Positions 6,056 to 11,848 of a stretch of DNA of 11,848 nucleotides are shown here, in pieces (the first letter of the stretch is position 1; every line of letters begins with the position of its first letter). The DNA lies in the NCBI GenBank assembly GCA_016794075.1, contig JAEUKU010000265.1, positions 1-11,848 on the forward strand, in the 5' to 3' direction. This stretch comes from Rhodospirillaceae bacterium. Its GTDB lineage: Bacteria; Pseudomonadota; Alphaproteobacteria; Dongiales; Dongiaceae. A program made the translations under genes and the position numbers. The notes below the pieces were generated by a model that searched no databases, was not told where the DNA came from, and was given only the letters and a program-made list of their open reading frames with translations.

Positions 6056-6613
6056 ATGACAAACCGAAAGACGAGCCACGCCAGCGGCTTCGCCGCGGTC
6101 GCCCTGGCGGCGATCATATCCGCCGGCTGCGCCGCCACCAGCAAGGCCCAGGATCCGGCCGCGCTCAACGATCTCGAGATCGCCCATGCCGCCTACGTGG
6201 CCGGCGACATCGATATCCGCAATGCCCACTTGGCCCTGGCGCTGTCGGACAACCCGCAGGTGCGCGACTTCGCCCAGCTGATGCTGACCGATCACCAGGC
6301 GGTCAACGATGCGGCATTGGCCCTGCTCGCCAAGCTGGGAGCGGACCCGCAGGACAATCCGTTCAGTCAGAGCTTGTTGTCGGGTGCGCGCAAGACCTGG
6401 GGCGATCTCGCGAGACTATCCGGTCATGACTTCGACAAGAGCTACGCGGCGAACGAGCTGGCCTATCACCAGACCGTCAATAGCGTGGTGGGCGACGCGT
6501 TCATCCCGCATGTCGAGAACGCAGAATTGAAGGACCTGCTGGGTTCAGCACTCGCCACTTTCCAGGCGCATGAGCAGCACGCCGCGCAGATGGTGGAGGC
6601 GATCGGCCAATGA
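6056..6613 (+). CDS. DUF4142-family exported protein
   Basis: This 185-residue protein belongs to the DUF4142 family of periplasmic, predicted four-helix-bundle (ferritin-like) proteins of unknown biochemical role. An N-terminal hydrophobic segment (about 10-24) ends in ISAGC at Cys25, a poor lipobox because position -3 is Ser; cleavage near SKA (29-31) is the alternative. The mature part is helical, with DIDIRNAHLALALSDNPQVRDFAQLML and the family-type histidine positions LTDHQAVND (His80), YHQTVN (His138) and HEQHAAQM (His172, His175), which could bind metal. The ATG at 6056 follows AAAAGAGG. The stop overlaps the start of the cupredoxin gene (ATGA), so the two are translationally coupled. 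An upstream ECF-like promoter matches that of the divergent sigma factor gene. Metal binding is a suggestion from the His-rich helices and the copper-protein neighbour. Confidence 0.87.
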   Translation: MTNRKTSHASGFAAVALAAIISAGCAATSKAQDPAALNDLEIAHAAYVAGDIDIRNAHLALALSDNPQVRDFAQLMLTDHQAVNDAALALLAKLGADPQDNPFSQSLLSGARKTWGDLARLSGHDFDKSYAANELAYHQTVNSVVGDAFIPHVENAELKDLLGSALATFQAHEQHAAQMVEAIGQ

Positions 6614-6969
6614 CTGGGACGAGAGAGGGCGCCGGTTCCATCTCCTGGAGCCGGCGCGGGCTGATGGCTCGCGTTCTCGCCCTGACCGGCTTGTGCGCCG
6701 GCCAGGCCTCGGCTCAGGACGTGCCGGTCCTCATCGAGATGCGGAAGTTCGCCTTCGTGCCCGCCGAGATCGCCATCCGCGCCGGTGCGACCGTCACCTT
6801 CGTCAATCTCGATCTGGTGCCGCATACGGCCAGCGCGACCAATGATTCCTTCGACACCGGGACGCTCCGTCGAAATGAGCGGAAGGCGGTCAGTTTTCCG
6901 GCACCAGGCGCGTTCAGCTATGTCTGCCGGTTCCACCCGCACATGACCGGGGTGGTCCGGGTGACGTGA
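6610..6969 (+). CDS. Cupredoxin (amicyanin/plastocyanin-like type-1 copper protein)
   Basis: This encodes a small exported copper protein of 119 residues. The N-terminus has SRRGLMARVLALTG with a twin-arginine pair (15-16) and a likely cleavage site after ASA (33-35), so Tat export of a folded copper protein is possible; Sec is not excluded. The mature domain is a cupredoxin beta barrel with all four expected type-1 copper ligands visible: His72 (LVPHTA), Cys106, His109 and Met112 in CRFHPHM. The short C-x2-H-x2-M ligand loop is the amicyanin type. It begins inside the stop of the DUF4142 gene (ATGA overlap) and ends 10 bp before the stop of the convergent ABC permease gene. It may transfer electrons or bind copper in the periplasm; its redox partner is not in the window. 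Confidence 0.9.
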   Translation: MTGTREGAGSISWSRRGLMARVLALTGLCAGQASAQDVPVLIEMRKFAFVPAEIAIRAGATVTFVNLDLVPHTASATNDSFDTGTLRRNERKAVSFPAPGAFSYVCRFHPHMTGVVRVT

Positions 6970-6979
6970 CGTGCCATCG

Positions 6980-8104
6980 TCATGACTGGGCGATGGCGCG
7001 GCGGAAGCGCATCCAGGCGATCGCGAACAGGATGGCGCCGATGCCGGCGACCGGCAGCAGGTGGCGCCAGATGAGATCCAGCCCGGCGCCGCGAAACAGG
7101 ATGGCCTGGGCCAGCTTCACGAAATGCGTCGAGGGCGAGGCCTGCATCACCGTCTGCAGCCAGACCGGCATGCTCTCCAGGGGCGTCATCGCGCCGGAGA
7201 GCAGGTTCATCACCACGAAGACCGGGATGCAGAGCAGGCCGAATTGCGGCATCGAGCCCGCCAGCGTGGCGAGGAAAATGCCGAGCGCCGTCACCGCGAA
7301 GAGATAGAGCGCGCTGCCCGCCAGGAACAGCGGGATGGAGCCGGAGACTTCTACTCCCAGCACCGCCTGCACGACGGCGTAGAGCGATAGCGACGTCGCC
7401 ACCAGGATGGCGGCGCCATTGGCCCAGATCTTCGCGCACATGATCTCGAACGGACTGACCGGCATCACCAGCAGATGCTCGATGGTGCCATGCTCGCGCT
7501 CGCGGATCAGCGCCGCGCCGGTCAGGATGATGGCGAGGATGGTGATGTTCTCGGTCAGCTGCATGATGGCGAGGAAGCGGGCCGAGGAGAGATTCGGATT
7601 AAAGGCGGCCCGCACCACCACGTCGAAGGGCAACGCCGATTGTGCCACGCCCTGGTTCTGCGCCGCCGCGATCTCCCGCCCCACGATGTTCTCGACATAG
7701 ACGGCGCCGTTGCCCGCCAGCGACATGGCGGTGGCATCGACGTCGAGCTGCAGGCCCGGCTTGCGCCCGGCCAGCAGATCGCGCTCGAAATGCGGCGGGA
7801 TGGTGAGGGCGAAGACGAAATCGCCGCGCTCCAGACCCGGATCGACCTCGGGCGCGCCGATCTCGATGGCCGGCTTGAATTGCGGCGGCAGGAACGCGTC
7901 GGTCAGCCGGCGCGACAGCTGCGACTGGTCCTCGTCGATGACGGCGATGGCGGCGTGGTCCACCTCCATCTGCACGTTCTTCGACACCTCGTAGATCGCG
8001 ACGGTGAAGGTGTAGAGCATGAGGATGAGCAGCACCGGATCGGCATAGAGGCTGCGCAGTTCCTTGACGCCGAGGCGGAAGATGTTGCCGAGCATGCGGC
8101 CCAT
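6980..8104 (-). CDS. yhhJ: ABC-2 type transporter permease, YhhJ-like
   Basis: This 374-residue inner-membrane permease is the last gene of the export operon. It has the ABC-2 layout: one N-terminal membrane helix (about 24-40, PVLLILMLYTFTVAIYEV), a large periplasmic domain (about 45-195), then a cluster of about five helices from residue 200 (ITILAIILTGAALIREREHGT onward). The RERE-HGT-E-L-VMPVSPFE segment between helices is the conserved ABC-2 cytoplasmic coupling region. It starts one base after the stop of the RbbA-like gene (TGA C ATG), and its AGGAGG site (8116-8111) lies inside that gene, so the ATG at 8104 is well supported. It likely pairs with the permease half of the fused upstream protein to form the channel. 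The substrate is unknown. Confidence 0.92.
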   Translation of the reverse strand: MGRMLGNIFRLGVKELRSLYADPVLLILMLYTFTVAIYEVSKNVQMEVDHAAIAVIDEDQSQLSRRLTDAFLPPQFKPAIEIGAPEVDPGLERGDFVFALTIPPHFERDLLAGRKPGLQLDVDATAMSLAGNGAVYVENIVGREIAAAQNQGVAQSALPFDVVVRAAFNPNLSSARFLAIMQLTENITILAIILTGAALIREREHGTIEHLLVMPVSPFEIMCAKIWANGAAILVATSLSLYAVVQAVLGVEVSGSIPLFLAGSALYLFAVTALGIFLATLAGSMPQFGLLCIPVFVVMNLLSGAMTPLESMPVWLQTVMQASPSTHFVKLAQAILFRGAGLDLIWRHLLPVAGIGAILFAIAWMRFRRAIAQS

Positions 8105-8105
8105 G

Positions 8106-10868
8106 TCACGCCTCCTGCTTCTTCAGGAGCAGGATCGCCACCGCCAGATAGGCGCAGGCGAAGCCGATCAGGATGAGGTGGTTGAACCACAGCTCGCCCC
8201 AGCCGAGGCCCTTGACGAAGGTGCCGAGGCTCACCTGCTGGAAATAGGCCGAGGGGAAGCTCAGACCGAAGATGCGGCCGCTCTGCTCGAGCGAGGAGAC
8301 CGGCGTCATGAAGCCGGAGAAATTCACCGTCGGGATGATGATGATGATCGACGTGGCGAAGATCGCGGCGATCTGCGTGCGCACGAAGGTCGAGACCAGG
8401 AGCCCGAAGGCCGTCGTCGCCGTGACATAGCACAGCGCTCCCACCAGCAGCGCGCCGGCCGATCCGGTCACCTCGATGCCGAAGACCAGCGCCGCCAGCA
8501 GCCATTGGATCAGGAAGCTCGCCAGCGCGATGGCGACATAGGGCGCCTGCTTGCCGACCAGGTATTCCAGGCGGCTGACCGGGGTGGCGTGGAAATTGGC
8601 GATCGAGCCGATCTCCTTCTCGCGCACCACGCCCAAGGCCGTCATCATCGCCGGGATCATCGCCAGCAGCAGCATGATGACGCCCGGCGTGATGGCGTAG
8701 ACGCTCTCGAAGCTGGGGTTGAAGGGCAGGCGGATCTCGATATCCGCCGGCAGCAGGGCGCCGGGATCGACACCCTGCCGGCGCGCCAGTTCCTGCCCGT
8801 GCTGCACCATCAATCCCTCGAGATAGCCGCGCGCCGTCTCCGCCCGGAACGGCGTGGCGCCGTCAAGCCATACGGCGATCTCCGGCTGGCTGCCGCGCCA
8901 GACGTCGCGGCCGAAGCCCGGCGGAATCTCGATCGCCAGGCTCACGCCGCCGCTCTTCAGCCGGCGCTCCAGCTCCGCCGCGCTCGCCATCGGCGGCTGC
9001 TCGACGAAATAGCGCGAGCCGCTCAACGACTCGACGAGCTCGCGGCTCTCCGGCGTGCGATCGCCGTCGTAGACGGCGAAGGGCAGGCGCTCGACGTCGA
9101 AGGAGATGCCGAAGCCGAAGGTGATGAGCAGGAAGATCGGCCCAAGCAAGGCGAAGGCGAGGCGGATCGGGTCGCGCTGGATCTCGGTCAGCTCGCGCTG
9201 CGCGAAGGCCCAGAGCCGGCGCAGGCTGAACGGGCGGGCCGCCGCCGCCATGGCGTGGTCGTTGCCGGCCGGAACCGCGGCGGTGTCCGATGGCGGCTGG
9301 ACCTCGTCCTGCACCACCTCCTGCAGATAGGCGACGAAGGCGTCGTCGAGGGTGCCGCCGCCGCGCTTCGCCGCCAGCTCCGCCGGCGCGCCGACCGCCA
9401 GCACCTTGCCGGCATGCATCAGCGAGATGCGGTCGCAGCGTTCCGCCTCGTGCATGAAGTGGGTGGAGATGAAGATGGTGACGCCCTCGTGGCGCGACAG
9501 CTCGATGAGATAGCGCCAGAACTCGTCGCGCGCCACCGGGTCGACGCCGGAGGTCGGCTCATCGAGGATCAGCAGGTCCGGCCTGTGGATCAGCGCGACG
9601 GCGAGCGACAGGCGCTGCCGCACACCGAGCGGCAAGGCGGCGGGCAGCGCGTCGGCGACTTCGGCCAGGTCGAAGCGGTCAAGCATCTCGGCGATGCGCG
9701 GGGCGATCTCTTTGCGTGGCAGGTGGAACAGATGCGCGTGCAGGCTGAGGTTCTGGCGCACCGTCAGCTCGGAATAGAGCGAGAAGCTCTGCGACATGTA
9801 ACCGACATGGCGCCGCGTCTGCAGGTCCGAGGCGTCGAGCTCGCGGCCGAAGATCCTGGCCTCGCCTTCGCTGGCCGGCAGCAGGCCGGTCAGCATCTTC
9901 ATGGTCGTGGTCTTGCCGCAGCCATTGGAGCCGAGGAAGCCGAAGATCTCGCCGCGGCGGATCTGGAAGCTGACCCGGTCGACGGCGGTGAAGTCGCCGA
10001 ACCGGCAGGTGAGGTTGGTGGCCTCGATCGCCGGCGGCCCGTCCTCGCCCATGCGCGGCGGCAGTACGACCGGTTCATGGCCGGCGCGCTTCTCTGGCGG
10101 CAGCAGCTGGATGAAGGACGCCTCGAGGTTGTCGGCGCCGGTCATCGCCTCGATCTCGGCGGCGGCGCCGCTGGCGATGACGCTGCCTTCCGACATCGCG
10201 GCCAGCCAGTCGAAGCGCTCGGCCTCCTCCATATAGGCGGTGGCGACCAGCACGCTCATGCCGCTGCGCCGCGCGCGGATGCGGTCGATCAGGTCCCAGA
10301 ACTGCCGGCGCGACAGAGGGTCGATGCCGGTGGTGGGCTCGTCCAGGATCAGCAGATCCGGATCGTGGATGAGGGCGCAGCACAGCCCCAGCTTCTGCTT
10401 CATGCCGCCGGAGAGCTTGCCGACCGGTCGGTCGGGAAAGCGGGCGAGGCCGGTCGCCTTCAGCAATTCGTCGATGCGGGTCTGGCGCTCGGCGCGCTCC
10501 TGGCCGTAGAGTTGGCCGAAGAAGTGCAGATTCTCGGCGACGGTCAAAGTCGGATAGAGATTCCTGCCCAGGCCCTGGGGCATGAAGGCGATGCGGGCAT
10601 AGCAGCGCCGGCGATGCGCCTCGTCGGCAATGTCGCCGCCGAGCACGCGCACCTGGCCGGCTTGCAACCGCTTGGTGCCGGCGACGAGGCCGAGCAGGGT
10701 GGACTTGCCGGCGGCGTCGGGGCCGATCAGCCCGGCCATGCAGCCGGCCGGAATCGCCAGGTCGACCCGGTTCAGCGCGGTTGTCTTGTTGTAGCGGTGC
10801 GAGACCCCGCGCAGTTCGGCGACGATCTCGCCGGTGCCGACTGCGCCGCCCGCTTGCGGATCGTTCAT
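8106..10868 (-). CDS. rbbA: RbbA-like fused ABC transporter: two ATPase domains plus ABC-2 permease
   Basis: This 920-residue protein fuses two ABC ATPase domains with a membrane permease, as in RbbA/YhiH (about 911 residues in E. coli). ATPase domain 1 (about 15-240) has Walker A GPDAAGKST (49-57), signature LSGGM (152-156) and Walker B LLILDEP (172-178), but Ala211 where the switch His should be (VATAYMEEA). Domain 2 (about 280-510) has Walker A GSNGCGKTT (313-321), Walker B LLILDEP (432-438) and His470, but a degenerate signature LPLGV (412-416). The permease (about 550-920) has a first helix near 568-590, a periplasmic domain and a helix cluster from about 725. The ATG at 10868 overlaps the stop of the HlyD-type gene (ATGA); an in-frame ATG at 10901 is a less likely alternative. 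E. coli RbbA was described as ribosome-associated, but this operon context supports export. Confidence 0.93.
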   Translation of the reverse strand: MNDPQAGGAVGTGEIVAELRGVSHRYNKTTALNRVDLAIPAGCMAGLIGPDAAGKSTLLGLVAGTKRLQAGQVRVLGGDIADEAHRRRCYARIAFMPQGLGRNLYPTLTVAENLHFFGQLYGQERAERQTRIDELLKATGLARFPDRPVGKLSGGMKQKLGLCCALIHDPDLLILDEPTTGIDPLSRRQFWDLIDRIRARRSGMSVLVATAYMEEAERFDWLAAMSEGSVIASGAAAEIEAMTGADNLEASFIQLLPPEKRAGHEPVVLPPRMGEDGPPAIEATNLTCRFGDFTAVDRVSFQIRRGEIFGFLGSNGCGKTTTMKMLTGLLPASEGEARIFGRELDASDLQTRRHVGYMSQSFSLYSELTVRQNLSLHAHLFHLPRKEIAPRIAEMLDRFDLAEVADALPAALPLGVRQRLSLAVALIHRPDLLILDEPTSGVDPVARDEFWRYLIELSRHEGVTIFISTHFMHEAERCDRISLMHAGKVLAVGAPAELAAKRGGGTLDDAFVAYLQEVVQDEVQPPSDTAAVPAGNDHAMAAAARPFSLRRLWAFAQRELTEIQRDPIRLAFALLGPIFLLITFGFGISFDVERLPFAVYDGDRTPESRELVESLSGSRYFVEQPPMASAAELERRLKSGGVSLAIEIPPGFGRDVWRGSQPEIAVWLDGATPFRAETARGYLEGLMVQHGQELARRQGVDPGALLPADIEIRLPFNPSFESVYAITPGVIMLLLAMIPAMMTALGVVREKEIGSIANFHATPVSRLEYLVGKQAPYVAIALASFLIQWLLAALVFGIEVTGSAGALLVGALCYVTATTAFGLLVSTFVRTQIAAIFATSIIIIIPTVNFSGFMTPVSSLEQSGRIFGLSFPSAYFQQVSLGTFVKGLGWGELWFNHLILIGFACAYLAVAILLLKKQEA

Positions 10869-11848
10869 TGCGGCAGGTTCGGCGCCAGCGCCGCCGGCCA
10901 TTCGGCATCCTGGCGCAGCTTGACATAGGCGACGCCGCGCAGTCCCGGCTTCACCTGGGCGCGGAAGCGCTGCACCAGATCGCGATCCACCACCAGCTTG
11001 ACCCGGAACATCAGCTTCGCGCGCTCCTCCTCGGTCTCGACCGATTTCGGCGTGAATTGCGCGTCGGCGGCGACGAAGGAGACCTTGGCCGGGAATACGT
11101 ATTCCGGTGCCGCGTCCATCACCAGCCGCGCCTCGCTGCCGATGCCAAGCCGCCCGGCATCGGCGGCGGAGAGGAACACCGTCATGTAAACGTCATCGAG
11201 ATCGAGCAGGGTAAGCACTCGCCCGCCGCTGGCCAGGATCTCGCCCGGCTCGGCCAGCCGGTACTGCACGCGCGCCGCCTTGGGCGCCTTGAGCTCGGCA
11301 TGCACCAGCAGGCTCCGCAGCCGGTCGATCTCCGCTTGCGCGGTGTTGATGGCGTCGGCTGCCCCGTCGGCCGCGGCGCGGGCCGCGCGTTCGGCCGATT
11401 GCGCGGAGGCATACTTGGTCTGCTGCGCTTCCAGCTTGTCCTTGGAGGTGAAGCCCTTCTCGAACACCTTCTGCACGCGGTCGAGCTCGCCGCGCTCATA
11501 GACCGTCTGGCTGTGCAGGCGGGCGAGTTCGGCCTCGGCCTGGGACAGGCCTTGTCGCAGCCGCGCGACCTCGGATTCGGCACCGCGCAGCTGCGCCTCG
11601 ACCTCGTCCGATTCGACGCGGGCCAGCACCTGCCCCGCTGCGACGTCGTCGCCCTCGCGCACGTTCACGTCGAGCAGCTGGCCGGGCAGCTTGGTGGCGA
11701 TCTCGATCTGGGTCGCCTCGACCCGGCCGTTGGCCGCGGCGAAGCCGTCGGGCAGCCAGTCCTTCTGCTGCTCGCGCCAGACGGCATAGCCGCCGCCGGC
11801 GACACCAGCGGCCACTACGAGACCGAGAACGATCGTGCGAAACTGCAT
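10865..11848 (-). CDS. HlyD/EmrA-type membrane fusion protein (periplasmic adaptor), YhiI-like
   Basis: This 327-residue adaptor links the inner-membrane ABC exporter to the outer membrane. Residues 5-23 form a membrane anchor. A first lipoyl half-domain follows (VEATQIEIATKLPGQLLDVNVREGDDVAAGQVLARVE, about 43-79, spanning two short blocks VEATQIEIA and GDDVAAGQVLARV). A long coiled coil spans about 82-184, rich in Ala, Glu, Arg and Gln. The second lipoyl half (LKAPKAARVQYRLAEPGEIL, from 186) and beta-barrel segments come next. The ATG at 11848 sits exactly at the window edge, so the ribosome site is not visible and a start further upstream cannot be excluded, but the N-terminus looks complete. 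Its stop overlaps the start of the RbbA-like gene by four bases. It is the first visible gene of the operon; an outer-membrane TolC-type partner is not in the window. Confidence 0.92.
   Translation of the reverse strand: MQFRTIVLGLVVAAGVAGGGYAVWREQQKDWLPDGFAAANGRVEATQIEIATKLPGQLLDVNVREGDDVAAGQVLARVESDEVEAQLRGAESEVARLRQGLSQAEAELARLHSQTVYERGELDRVQKVFEKGFTSKDKLEAQQTKYASAQSAERAARAAADGAADAINTAQAEIDRLRSLLVHAELKAPKAARVQYRLAEPGEILASGGRVLTLLDLDDVYMTVFLSAADAGRLGIGSEARLVMDAAPEYVFPAKVSFVAADAQFTPKSVETEEERAKLMFRVKLVVDRDLVQRFRAQVKPGLRGVAYVKLRQDAEWPAALAPNLPQ

Noticed and set aside
8064..10928. A 954-codon open frame on the plus strand, antisense to the RbbA-like gene
   Set aside because: Its composition (long runs rich in Arg, Asp, Gln, His and Ala) shows no domain or membrane pattern, while the minus strand encodes clear ATPase and permease motifs. 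Such long antisense frames are common in GC-rich genes.

Overview
This is a GC-rich, densely packed chromosomal segment. Gene content, codon use and Tat-type export signals suggest a free-living proteobacterium, most likely an alphaproteobacterium; this is an inference from gene content and not a phylogenetic result. I see no transposase, integrase, tRNA, rRNA or CRISPR array. The coding strands hold eleven protein genes, one of which is cut by the left edge.

Layout: (1) 1-2184, minus strand: the first two genes of a PotABCD-type polyamine-like ABC importer, the ATPase followed by a Tat-exported solute-binding protein that runs off the left edge. Permease genes are expected beyond the window. 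(2) 2379-3206, plus strand: a LuxR-type regulator transcribed divergently from the importer, a good candidate for its local regulator. (3) 3181-4482, minus strand: sbtA-sbtB, a sodium-dependent bicarbonate transporter family permease and its PII-like partner; sbtB converges on the LuxR gene and overlaps its end by 26 bp. (4) 4657-5085, plus strand: msrB, methionine-R-sulfoxide reductase. (5) 5086-5146: a short hairpin and a 14-bp tandem repeat between convergent genes. (6) 5147-6969: an ECF sigma factor (minus) divergent from a two-gene operon (plus) encoding a DUF4142 periplasmic protein and a type-1 copper cupredoxin. (7) 6980-11848, minus strand: a three-gene export operon encoding an HlyD-type membrane fusion protein, an RbbA-like double ATPase-permease fusion and a YhhJ-like ABC-2 permease.

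The most interesting unit is the sigma factor / DUF4142 / cupredoxin cluster. Both divergent transcription units carry the same promoter-like signature, GGAAC, 16 bases, then GCATCYAA, oriented outward. This suggests an autoregulated ECF regulon with no anti-sigma gene visible beside it and with a copper-redox output in the periplasm. The adjacent msrB (protein repair of oxidised methionine) fits an oxidative or envelope-stress theme but lacks the same promoter signature. The sigma factor also has a Cys-containing C-terminal tail, and its 3' end has been amplified into the tandem repeat.
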